Source of the DNA: Verrucomicrobiia bacterium
GTDB lineage: Bacteria; Verrucomicrobiota; Verrucomicrobiia; Verrucomicrobiales; Akkermansiaceae
Direction: 5' to 3'
Length of the DNA stretch: 15,947 nt
Assembly: GCA_947460915.1 (NCBI GenBank)
Contig: CANHKJ010000044.1
Coordinates: 1 to 15,947, forward strand
Under the pieces are notes generated by a model, which did no database searches, had not been told where the DNA came from, and saw nothing but the letters and a program-made list of their open reading frames with translations. Positions 8,361 through 15,318 of the stretch are shown here, one piece after another; the stretch's first letter is position 1, and each line of letters opens with the position of its first letter. The position numbers and the translations under genes were made by a program.

Positions 8361-9623
8361 GTTTGAGATATCTGTGAGGAATTTTCCGGCATCAGGGTAG
8401 CGATCTTTAGGGTTACGGGAAAGGGCTTTGTCGATGACAGCAGCTAGGTTTTCTTCCAATCTGGGGAGGCGTTCTTTGATCGGCACGGGGCTTTCATTGA
8501 GAATGATGTCGATGGGGTCACGCTTGGGATCGAAGCGGTAGGGGAATTTTCCGGTTAGGAGTTGATAAAGAGATGCCGCAAAGCTCCAAACATCGGACAC
8601 GGGTTTGACGTATTTGAAGTTGGTAATCTGCTCAGGTGGCATGAAGACAGGCGTGCCCGCGTAGTTTCCGGTTAGACTCATGCCGCTGAGTCCGGCTTTT
8701 TGGAAATTTTTCGCTAAGCCGAAGTCGGAGATTTTTGCTTGGTTGCGGTGGACGAGAATGTTGTGAGGTTTGATGTCGCGATGGACGAATCCTTTGGCAT
8801 GGGCGGCGGCGAGACCTCCCAATGCCTGCATGGCCCAGGGCATCAGCTCCTTGATTGATAAAGTGCCGCCTTGCTTTTTGGCAATGTCGGCGAGCGATCC
8901 CCCATCGCAGTATTCCATGACAAAAAAGAATGTGCCCTGATCAGATCCGCTATCGAGAAAGCGAACGATATTCGGATGCTGAAGACCAGCGATGATGTCC
9001 ATTTCGCGCTTGAATTGTTCGATCGCACGCGTCTCGGCCTGAGCACGCGAGAGCATGAGCTTCACCGCTACCAAGTCACGACCATGATCTGGCGCAGCAA
9101 GGTAAACGGCTCCGCATCCACCCCGACCGAGTTCACGTTGGATGCGATAGCCCGGCAGCATAAAGAGCAGTTTCTCGGGCCTGCCAAAAATAAGCTGCCG
9201 CATGGCCTCGGGGGAGAGACGCGAAAGATCATCTACGGCAAGAGCTGCGGGGACGTGATCGAAATCATTCGCGTCGATGATGTTAACTTGAATTTTAGAT
9301 TTGCCAACGGTAATGCTGTCGCCGTTCTTTAGTTCGATGCTCGGATATTGGCGGAGTGCGCCTTGCTCAGGAGTCTCACCCTTTTCGCGTCCGCCGCACT
9401 TTTTGCCGTTCAAATGAGTGCCATTGAGACTACCGAGGTCGCGCAAAGCGGCATTAGGCGGACATACTTCCAGGAGAAAGTGGTGACGGGATACTTGATT
9501 GTCGGTCGGCAGGCAAAGATGGCAATCCGACATACGACCTAGCAAAAACGTATCATGCTCGGTGAGCGTGAATGTTTGCGTTGTACCAGCGGAATCAGTT
9601 ACGTGGAGGTGAATTTCGGACAT
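8358..9623 (-). CDS. FHA-domain Ser/Thr protein kinase
   Basis: 421 residues from the ATG at 9623. An N-terminal FHA domain (about 5-115) has the phosphothreonine-binding signature: GR at 29-30, SRHH at 45-48 and LGSLNGTHLNG at 63-73. A complete Hanks-type kinase domain follows (about 159-421): glycine loop GRGGCGAVY at 166-174, VAVK with K188, catalytic loop HRDIKPHN at 281-288, DFG at 300-302 and PPE at 329-331. Unlike the other kinase in the cluster it keeps the HRD arginine. No membrane segment is seen, so it should be cytosolic, reading its own or partner phosphothreonines. An in-frame ATG at 9701 would add 26 residues (hydrophobic, then Ser/Gln-rich) and overlap the sigma gene by 44 bases; I prefer 9623 because the FHA fold starts there. 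It lies 34 bases after the sigma factor gene, an arrangement known for sigma factor/kinase pairs, so the sigma factor is a candidate substrate. Confidence 0.92.
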   Translation of the reverse strand: MSEIHLHVTDSAGTTQTFTLTEHDTFLLGRMSDCHLCLPTDNQVSRHHFLLEVCPPNAALRDLGSLNGTHLNGKKCGGREKGETPEQGALRQYPSIELKNGDSITVGKSKIQVNIIDANDFDHVPAALAVDDLSRLSPEAMRQLIFGRPEKLLFMLPGYRIQRELGRGGCGAVYLAAPDHGRDLVAVKLMLSRAQAETRAIEQFKREMDIIAGLQHPNIVRFLDSGSDQGTFFFVMEYCDGGSLADIAKKQGGTLSIKELMPWAMQALGGLAAAHAKGFVHRDIKPHNILVHRNQAKISDFGLAKNFQKAGLSGMSLTGNYAGTPVFMPPEQITNFKYVKPVSDVWSFAASLYQLLTGKFPYRFDPKRDPIDIILNESPVPIKERLPRLEENLAAVIDKALSRNPKDRYPDAGKFLTDISN

Positions 9624-9657
9624 GGAATCGAATAAGGAAAATGCTTGCTGCTGAGAA

Positions 9658-10308
9658 CTACGGCTGAGGAGAACAATCGTCAATGCAAGAAGAACTTGCA
9701 TGGACTATGCTGTGACTTTTCAAAAGACCTAAGGTATCGACGCCGCTAAATCCCATCGCGTCGAGTTTTTCACGGAGGGTCGCCATCGCAGCACCGGCTA
9801 GCTTGTGCGCGGCTTGTTTTGAAATCCCGAGTTCGGCACCGATTTCGCTGTAGCTTTTCCCTGCGCCGATTCCTTCTGCGACGACTCGGAGCCGTGGTGA
9901 AAGAGTTTCTATCGCCAGCGCGAGCTTTTCGTCAGATTCCCTGCACGCAGCGGCATCGTTTACGTCTCTTACATGAGGATCGGGAATCCGGTGAATGCGA
10001 TCTTCGGCTGTTGTCGAGATATTGCAAGGGATGTTGAGATCATAGACGTGATGTTGGTGATGGCGCACCTGTCGCTCATACAAATCACGGAGAGCGTTGC
10101 GAATGACGACAGAAGCGAAAGATGTAAAATCGCCAACCTCTGGTTTGAAGTGTTGCGCAGCTTTCAAAAGTGCTTCTTGGGCGCTCATTTCAATTTCCTC
10201 ATGCGACAATCCTGGGATGTTATCGAACTCACCAGCGATCTTTTTCGCTAACAACAAATATTGCTCCACAAGTTCAACGATCATATTTGTTAGTGTAGCG
10301 AATTTCAT
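9658..10308 (-). CDS. sigma-70 family RNA polymerase sigma factor
   Basis: 216 residues. Region 2 is at about 10-90: the FKPEVGDFTSFASVVIRNAL segment (54-73) is the usual -10-recognition and core-binding helix pattern. Region 4 is at about 125-182, with a helix-turn-helix in SYSEIGAELGISKQAAHKLA (152-171). There is no region 1.1 and no clear region 3, so it is a small alternative (ECF-like) factor rather than the housekeeping one. A tail of about 34 residues after region 4 (183-216, Ser/Cys-rich) is unusual and could be a control element. There is no anti-sigma factor gene next to it; instead the next gene is an FHA kinase, suggesting control by phosphorylation. It is the first gene of the cluster and diverges from miaB. 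ATG at 10308 is used; an ATG at 10284 (residue 9) would also keep region 2. Its target promoters are unknown. Confidence 0.9.
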   Translation of the reverse strand: MKFATLTNMIVELVEQYLLLAKKIAGEFDNIPGLSHEEIEMSAQEALLKAAQHFKPEVGDFTSFASVVIRNALRDLYERQVRHHQHHVYDLNIPCNISTTAEDRIHRIPDPHVRDVNDAAACRESDEKLALAIETLSPRLRVVAEGIGAGKSYSEIGAELGISKQAAHKLAGAAMATLREKLDAMGFSGVDTLGLLKSHSIVHASSSCIDDCSPQP

Positions 10309-10395
10309 TGACGAGACAAGGGAATTTGCTGGGATCGCAAAAAACTTCTATCGAATTTTCGCCATCACCAAACAAAAGCAACTGATTGCATCATC

Positions 10396-10424
10396 AATTT
10401 CCTTGATTGTCACAATTTTTTCAA
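10396..10424 (-). promoter_or_regulatory. candidate promoter of the sigma factor gene
   Basis: On the minus strand TTGAAA (10424-10419, five of six) and GAAATT (10401-10396, three of six, keeping A2 and T6) are 17 bases apart. The transcript would have a leader of about 80 bases. The -10 match is weak, so if the gene is autoregulated the true promoter may look different. Confidence 0.25.
10406..10416. promoter_or_regulatory. 11-base palindrome, possible operator between sigma gene and miaB
   Basis: ATTGT-C-ACAAT is a perfect inverted repeat around one central base. It lies in the spacer of the candidate sigma-gene promoter, a position where a bound repressor would block RNA polymerase. It is short, and such sites arise by chance in AT-rich gaps. 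Confidence 0.25.
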
Positions 10425-10453
10425 TTTACCAAAGAGTGCTAATTTTCCCTCCC

Positions 10454-10482
10454 TTGACAGAATAGGTGCTTTGCTTCAGGTT
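10454..10482 (+). promoter_or_regulatory. weak candidate promoter of miaB
   Basis: A perfect TTGACA at 10454-10459 is followed 17 bases later by CAGGTT (10477-10482), which matches the -10 consensus only at A2 and T6. Transcription would begin just before the ATG at 10494, giving an almost leaderless message. Confidence 0.25.
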
Positions 10483-10493
10483 GTCCCCGCTCC

Positions 10494-11876
10494 ATGCCCA
10501 AGGTCTATTTCAAAACATACGGTTGCCAGATGAACGAACGCGATACCGAACAGGTTGCGCGCATGTTTACGGAAGGCGGCTATACGCTCACCACGGATGA
10601 ATCCGAGGCTGATGCGATTCTCGTCAACACTTGTTCTGTGCGCGATCAGGCCGAGCAAAAGGCCTTGGGGAAGATGAACAAAATGGGCAAAATCCGTCGC
10701 ACGAAACCTCATGTCGTCTATGGCTTTATGGGCTGCATGGCGCAGTCGCGCGGAGAAGAGCTTTTCAAGAGCATTCCTCACCTCGATGTAGTCGTCGGCA
10801 CGCAAAAGTACCACAAGGTGTTTTCGTATGTGGATGAAATTCTCAAACGCCGTACCGAGGCGCGCATGGATCAACCCGAGCTCTCGCTGCGCGGCACGAA
10901 TGTGTGCGATGTGGAAGAAGAAGATGGCTCGCAAAATACCATCCGTGATCACATCACTAAGGAGCGACAAATCAGCGCCTTTGTCTCGATCATGCAAGGC
11001 TGCAACATGCGTTGTTCGTTTTGCATCGTGCCCGATACTCGTGGCAAGGAACGCAGCCGCCCCATTAGCCACATTGTCGACGAAGTGAAATCCCTTGTCG
11101 ATCGCGGTGTGAAGGAGGTCAACTTGTTAGGCCAAATCGTCAATTTGTATGGACGCACCGAGTTTCCCATCGTTGGCGGCAAGTCACCTTTCGTGCAATT
11201 GTTAGAAGCTGTGCATGAGATCAATGGCCTTGAACGCATGCGTTTTGTATCGCCGCACCCGATTGGATTTCGCGATGACTTGATTCAAGCTTTCGCCGAT
11301 TTGCCCAAACTTTGCTCGCACATTCACTTTCCGATGCAGAGCGGATCAGACCGTATTCTTAAGCTGATGCGACGTCCTTATCGTCACGAAAAATTTGTCG
11401 AGATCTGCGAAAAAATGAAAGCGGTTCGCCCTGATCTGGCGATTACCACTGACATCATCGTCGGCTTCCCGGGAGAAACAGAAGAAGATTTTCAGGCGAC
11501 GCTCAATACGATTAAGCAAGTGGAGTTCGCCAACGCTTTTATCTTCCGCTACTCGAAACGCAGGAACACCCCAGCAGCCGAGATGGATGGGCAGATCGAG
11601 GAAACCGTCAAAGAAGAACGCAATCAAATCCTGCTCGCTGCCGTGAACGAGATTTGCATGCGCCAACACGCCGCTGAAGTAGGGAAAATCGTGCCAATTC
11701 TCTGCGAGGGCCCATCGCGCTACAACGAGGCCCGTCTCAGTGGCCGCACCAGCCAAAATCGCATCGTCGTATTCGAGGGCGATGCTTCTCAACTGAGTGG
11801 CCAAATGCTGAACATGAAGATTGAAAGTAGCACCGGCTTCACACTCTACGGAACGCCGACAAGCGCTAAAATCTGA
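10494..11876 (+). CDS. miaB: tRNA-2-methylthio-N6-dimethylallyladenosine synthase MiaB
   Basis: 460 residues, usual length for MiaB. The enzyme is a radical-SAM methylthiotransferase that adds a methylthio group to N6-isopentenyladenosine at position 37 of tRNAs reading UNN codons. The N-terminal UPF0004 domain has the three cysteines that hold the auxiliary iron-sulfur cluster: C11 in YGCQMN, C47 in NTCSVR and C81 in MGCMAQ. The radical-SAM cluster motif CNMRCSFC is at 170-177, followed by IVPDTRGKERSRP, typical of MiaB. A C-terminal TRAM-type tRNA-binding region occupies about 395-455. MiaB is preferred over RimO or MtaB because of the YGCQMN and VPDTRGKE signatures. It diverges from the sigma factor gene by 185 bases and appears to be a housekeeping border of the accessory cluster. 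The ATG at 10494 lacks a Shine-Dalgarno sequence and follows a pyrimidine-rich CTCC. Confidence 0.95.
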   Translation: MPKVYFKTYGCQMNERDTEQVARMFTEGGYTLTTDESEADAILVNTCSVRDQAEQKALGKMNKMGKIRRTKPHVVYGFMGCMAQSRGEELFKSIPHLDVVVGTQKYHKVFSYVDEILKRRTEARMDQPELSLRGTNVCDVEEEDGSQNTIRDHITKERQISAFVSIMQGCNMRCSFCIVPDTRGKERSRPISHIVDEVKSLVDRGVKEVNLLGQIVNLYGRTEFPIVGGKSPFVQLLEAVHEINGLERMRFVSPHPIGFRDDLIQAFADLPKLCSHIHFPMQSGSDRILKLMRRPYRHEKFVEICEKMKAVRPDLAITTDIIVGFPGETEEDFQATLNTIKQVEFANAFIFRYSKRRNTPAAEMDGQIEETVKEERNQILLAAVNEICMRQHAAEVGKIVPILCEGPSRYNEARLSGRTSQNRIVVFEGDASQLSGQMLNMKIESSTGFTLYGTPTSAKI

Positions 11877-12052
11877 GACTTTTCTGTATAATGCGAAAAT
11901 CTTGAAATAGGGAAACCTCAAACAACTTTGGCGTAAAACCTCCTTGTTGCGAAAAAGCAGAGCATTTATGCAATTTTTCTTTACATTACGCGAAAAAGAG
12001 AATTGCATTGCCGTGTTCGCAGCGCCTTCTCCACACACACCAATTTTCGCTG

Positions 12053-12244
12053 ATGAAATCATCGCTCTTTGTCTCTTTCAGTTCTGTATTTTTCCTCTCA
12101 TGGCTGGCATTGTCCTACGTAACCAGTCTCAAACCCGCCCCTCGCATGGGAAAGGGTTCTCTGCCCATCAGTTCTACTTCCCCGCTCAAGCCCTCTGAAC
12201 CAGACAAGGTTCCCGTAGAAAAAGAAGTCGCGATCTCACGCTAA
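12053..12244 (+). CDS. possible small exported or membrane protein
   Basis: 63 residues from the ATG at 12053. The start MKSSLFVSFSSVFFLSWLAL has a Lys followed by a hydrophobic core of about 18 residues, resembling a signal peptide or single membrane anchor; the remainder is Pro/Ser/Lys-rich. I do not recognise it. It stands alone between miaB and the end of uppS, and a hairpin with T-run lies just after its stop. A perfect TATAAT at 11887-11892 could be its -10 box, though the matching -35 (CGCTAA) is poor. The frame extends upstream to an ATG at 12008, but the hydrophobic start argues for 12053. It may be a chance ORF; the rest of 11877-12052 shows nothing else convincing. Confidence 0.35.
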   Translation: MKSSLFVSFSSVFFLSWLALSYVTSLKPAPRMGKGSLPISSTSPLKPSEPDKVPVEKEVAISR

Positions 12245-12258
12245 AATCATCCGCAAAA

Positions 12259-12969
12259 TCACACGCCACCAAATCGACGGTGGCGTTTTTGGTATTCGCG
12301 TACGGCGTCAAACAAATCCCCTTGGCGAAACTCGGGCCATAGTTTGTTGACGATGACCATCTCGGCATAACTAATCTGCCAGAGCAAAAAGTTCGATACG
12401 CGCATTTCACCCGAAGTCCGAATCAGCAAATCCGGATCTGGAATATCCGCCGTATACAGATAGCGCGAGAACAATTGCGGGGAAATATCCGTTAGATCCA
12501 AGGCCCCCGATTTCACCTCTGCGGCGATCTTTTTCGTGGCCTCGGCGATTTCCTCGCGCGAGCCATAGGACAAAGCGAGCACCAGGGTAAGACTGGCATT
12601 TTCCGCGGTCTTGGCAATCACACGATCCAGCGTAGCGCGTGTTTTTGCAGGCAATCGATCGAGCTGACCAATCGCCAAAAGTCTCACATCTTGGCGCATC
12701 AAGTCTGATAACTTTGATTCGAGAAATTTTTCCAATAACAACATCAGGGCAGAGACTTCGGCCTCGGGGCGATTCCAGTTTTCGGAGGAAAAGGCATAGA
12801 GCGTCAAATACTGCACGCCCATTTCCTTACAGGCATCAATCGCCTCGCGCACGGATTCGGCTCCGGCCCGATGGCCCTGTGCGCGCGGAAGACCGTGATT
12901 TTTTGCCCAGCGACCATTGCCATCCATGATGATGGCGACGTGCTGCGGAATGTCATTGTGAAGCTTCAT
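12259..12969 (-). CDS. uppS: isoprenyl transferase / undecaprenyl diphosphate synthase
   Basis: 236 residues from the ATG at 12969, within the usual 230-255 range. The cis-prenyltransferase extends farnesyl diphosphate with isopentenyl diphosphate to make the lipid carrier for peptidoglycan and other wall polymers, acting at the inner face of the membrane. Signatures: catalytic Asp16 in VAIIMDGNGRW (11-21), GHRAG (32-36), YAFSSENWNRP (65-75) and DPDLLIRTSGEMRVSNFLLW followed by YAEM. A TTG-started frame extends 26 residues further (13047) but those residues precede the conserved start. The gene is not followed by cdsA and dxr as in many bacteria; instead it converges on miaB and diverges from the M3 peptidase gene. 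A good promoter-like site lies about 100 bases upstream (13068-13096). Confidence 0.95.
   Translation of the reverse strand: MKLHNDIPQHVAIIMDGNGRWAKNHGLPRAQGHRAGAESVREAIDACKEMGVQYLTLYAFSSENWNRPEAEVSALMLLLEKFLESKLSDLMRQDVRLLAIGQLDRLPAKTRATLDRVIAKTAENASLTLVLALSYGSREEIAEATKKIAAEVKSGALDLTDISPQLFSRYLYTADIPDPDLLIRTSGEMRVSNFLLWQISYAEMVIVNKLWPEFRQGDLFDAVREYQKRHRRFGGV
12263..12290 (+). terminator. probable intrinsic terminator (plus strand), inside the 3' end of uppS
   Basis: ACGCCACC (12263-12270) and GGTGGCGT (12279-12286) form a perfect 8-bp, GC-rich stem with an 8-base loop, running into a T-run that ends at 12290. This is the form of an intrinsic terminator for plus-strand transcripts from miaB or the small ORF. 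The same bases encode the last residues of uppS on the other strand. Confidence 0.55.
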
Positions 12970-13067
12970 GGAGTGGTGAAAAACGTTTCCCGATCCAAGC
13001 ACAGAAATGTGAACGGATGATGAGAAAGCAGTGAAAGTTTCGTGCAAAACATGATCACTGCGCGCAC

Positions 13068-13096
13068 AGCATAAGTCTCGAGTTCGTTGCCGTCAA
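13068..13096 (-). promoter_or_regulatory. uppS: probable promoter of uppS
   Basis: On the minus strand TTGACG (13096-13091, five of six) and TATGCT (13073-13068, four of six) are 17 bases apart. The transcript would start near 13061 and carry a leader of about 92 bases before the ATG at 12969. The box and spacing match the candidate promoter at 8249-8277. Confidence 0.45.
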
Positions 13097-13156
13097 TTCA
13101 TCTACTCAGAAAACCATCGTTGCACGCAATTTTATCCAATTCCCTGTTTACCTTTG

Positions 13157-13165
13157 TGGTACAAA
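13157..13165 (+). promoter_or_regulatory. possible extended -10 promoter of the M3 peptidase gene
   Basis: TGG directly followed by TACAAA (13160-13165) has the form of an extended -10 element. The hexamer 17 bases upstream (CAATTC) does not resemble a -35 box. The start codon at 13182 is about 10 bases after the expected transcription start. Confidence 0.25.
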
Positions 13166-13181
13166 TCGCTAGCGTTTCGCC

Positions 13182-15302
13182 ATGCATCCGTTTAACGATC
13201 CCCATTTTTATGTCCGCTGGTCCACTCTCGTACCCTCCTCCGTAGAGGCCGACATCCGCATCGGACTTGCCGAGGCACAATCTGGCATCGACACCATATG
13301 CGCGCTCGATCCCGCATCCTTGACCTACGAAAACACCGTCTTGGCTTTGGAAAATGCGAGCGAAACACTCAATCGTGCGTGGGGTCGTTTGCATCATCTC
13401 GATTCCGTAGCTGATGAGCCCGAGCAACGCGCGGCACTGAACGCAATGCTGCCAGAAGTCTCTGAATTCTACTCCTCGATCCCGCTGAATGATCGCTTGT
13501 GGTCCGTGCTGAAAGCCTACTCCACCTCTGTTGCCGTTGCGTCACTGAGCCCGATCCAACAACGCCATGTGGAAGAGACCGTGCTCGATTTCTTGCACAG
13601 CGGTGCCGATCTCCCTGCCGAGCAGAAAAAACGCATCGCTGAGATTGATGCAGAGCTTTCCAAAATCACCAAGCAATATGCCGAAAACGTGCTCGATGCC
13701 ACGAATGCATGGGAATTGCTCATCACCGATGAATCGCGTCTCGCGGGCCTGCCATCTTCTTCCATTGCTGCCGCAAGAGCCAATGCTACGGCCAAAGGTC
13801 ACGGCTCCGATGACTCACCTGCCTGGCGTTTCACGCTCCAGCAGCCTTCGATGTTTCCCGTTATGCAACACGCAGACGACGATGCTCTGCGCCAAGAAAT
13901 TTGGCAGGCCAGCGTCAACGTTGGCTCACATGCACCGCATGATAACAGCCAAAACGTATGGGAAATCTTGCGCCTGCGTCAGGAAAAAGCAGAGATCCTC
14001 GGTCACAAAAATTTCGCCGATCTCGTTCTGCAACGTCGCATGGCACGCGACGGCAAAACCGCACTTGCCTTTACTGAAGACCTACACGAACGCATCGCCC
14101 GCGCATTTCGTCAGGAATACCAAGAGCTTTGCGCGTATAAGGCCGAAAACACCAACAGCCCATGCGAAGGACTGCAACCTTGGGAATTTTCCTATTGGTC
14201 AGAAAAACGTCGCAAAGAACACTTCGATCTCGATGACGAGGCCCTGCGCCCTTATTTCCCGATCGACCAAGTAATGTCCGGCATGTTTGATCTCGCCAGC
14301 ACACTCTTCGGCATCCAGATCGAGAAAAAACAAACAGCTTACTACGATAAAGGTAGTAGATTCGCAAATGCCAACGATGATGAGATCGAGGTCTGGCATC
14401 CTGAGGTGACCTTTTACGAATTGCGCGACACAAATTCCGGAGAACACCTCGGTTCTTTCTATGCCGATTGGCATCCGCGCGAATCCAAACGCGGCGGCGC
14501 GTGGATGAACCAACTCGAGACCGGATTCCCTCCGCACGATGGCATCGCTCGCCAGCCACATCTTGGTCTCATCATCGGCAATATGACGCCTCCCGTCGAT
14601 GGCCAGACAGCGCTGTTCACGCACTCAGAGGTGGAAACCGTGTTCCATGAATTTGGCCACCTTCTCCATGGTTTGCTCGGTAACGTTGCCGTGAAGTCGC
14701 TTTCCGGGACCAACGTGCCTTGGGATTTCGTCGAACTCCCCTCTCAGATCATGGAAAATTTCTGCTGGTGCCGCCAATCGCTCGACCTTTTTGCACGACA
14801 TCACGAGACAGGTGAAGTCATCCCCGAGGCTCTCTATCAGAAAATGATCGATGCCAAAAATTACATGAGCGCCACTGTATTCATGCGTCAGCTCGCCTTT
14901 GGCAAGCTCGACCTCGAACTGCACACCAATCCGCAAGCGCATTTCGGCAAAGATCTCGATGAAGTCGAGCGCAGCATTCTCGATGCCTATCGTGTGAAAA
15001 TGCTCACCGATGCTCCCGGAATGGCACGACGTTTCAATCACCTCTTCAGCTCCCCGACAGGTTACGCCGCAGGCTACTACTCCTACAAGTGGGCCGAAGT
15101 GCTCGATGCCGATGCCTTCACACGCTTCGAAAAAGAAGGCGTTCTCAACTCCAGCACAGGTGCCGATTTCCGCGAGCACATTCTCAGCAAAGGCAACTCC
15201 GCTCCTGCTGACGAACTCTATCGCCGCTTCATGGGACGTGATCCGCATCTCGAACCACTGCTCGAGCGCGCAGGTCTTTTGAACGACCCGCTCATTGCCT
15301 AA
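13182..15302 (+). CDS. prlC: M3 family zinc metallopeptidase (oligopeptidase A type)
   Basis: 706 residues, close to the roughly 680 of oligopeptidase A. It should be a cytosolic zinc enzyme that cuts short peptides, recycling protease products and cleaved signal peptides. The zinc motif HEFGH is at 489-493, and E518 in DFVELPSQIMEN is the expected third ligand, 29 residues after the first His as in the family. The SGTNVPWDFVELPSQ block and the C-terminal SPTGYAAGYYSYKWAEVLDA are typical of M3A enzymes. Residues 1-200 match the helical N-terminal part, beginning NPF/HPFNDP-like. There is no signal peptide. It could equally be dcp-like by substrate, but sequence signatures favour PrlC/OpdA. 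It starts a plus-strand pair with the nucleotidyltransferase gene, 16 bases downstream. The ATG has no Shine-Dalgarno sequence. Confidence 0.93.
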   Translation: MHPFNDPHFYVRWSTLVPSSVEADIRIGLAEAQSGIDTICALDPASLTYENTVLALENASETLNRAWGRLHHLDSVADEPEQRAALNAMLPEVSEFYSSIPLNDRLWSVLKAYSTSVAVASLSPIQQRHVEETVLDFLHSGADLPAEQKKRIAEIDAELSKITKQYAENVLDATNAWELLITDESRLAGLPSSSIAAARANATAKGHGSDDSPAWRFTLQQPSMFPVMQHADDDALRQEIWQASVNVGSHAPHDNSQNVWEILRLRQEKAEILGHKNFADLVLQRRMARDGKTALAFTEDLHERIARAFRQEYQELCAYKAENTNSPCEGLQPWEFSYWSEKRRKEHFDLDDEALRPYFPIDQVMSGMFDLASTLFGIQIEKKQTAYYDKGSRFANANDDEIEVWHPEVTFYELRDTNSGEHLGSFYADWHPRESKRGGAWMNQLETGFPPHDGIARQPHLGLIIGNMTPPVDGQTALFTHSEVETVFHEFGHLLHGLLGNVAVKSLSGTNVPWDFVELPSQIMENFCWCRQSLDLFARHHETGEVIPEALYQKMIDAKNYMSATVFMRQLAFGKLDLELHTNPQAHFGKDLDEVERSILDAYRVKMLTDAPGMARRFNHLFSSPTGYAAGYYSYKWAEVLDADAFTRFEKEGVLNSSTGADFREHILSKGNSAPADELYRRFMGRDPHLEPLLERAGLLNDPLIA

Positions 15303-15318
15303 GTCAGTTCCCCTTCCG

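Noticed and set aside
9624..9701. Longer FHA-kinase start at 9701
   Set aside because: It adds a hydrophobic, Ser/Gln-rich stretch before the FHA fold and overlaps the sigma gene; 9623 fits the domain better.
428..10308. Type VI secretion locus (kinase + FHA + Clp ATPase resembles its control genes)
   Set aside because: No sheath, baseplate, Hcp, VgrG or membrane-complex gene is present, and the Clp protein has a ClpP-docking-like loop.
10476..11072. Minus-strand open frame antisense to miaB
   Set aside because: Composition reflects the opposite strand of a clear miaB gene; no recognisable domain.
11930..11985. Possible miaB terminator (GCATTTATGC followed by T-rich bases)
   Set aside because: The stem is only four base pairs; the hairpin at 12263-12290 is far stronger.
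11346..12062. Minus-strand frame of 238 codons over the miaB 3' end
   Set aside because: Mostly antisense to miaB TRAM and radical-SAM coding sequence, with no protein features.
12970..13047. Longer uppS start at a TTG (13047)
   Set aside because: The family begins a few residues before MDGNGRW; the extra residues look non-coding and would start on a rare codon.
14625..15248. Minus-strand frame of 207 codons inside the M3 peptidase gene
   Set aside because: Antisense shadow of a well-supported metallopeptidase.
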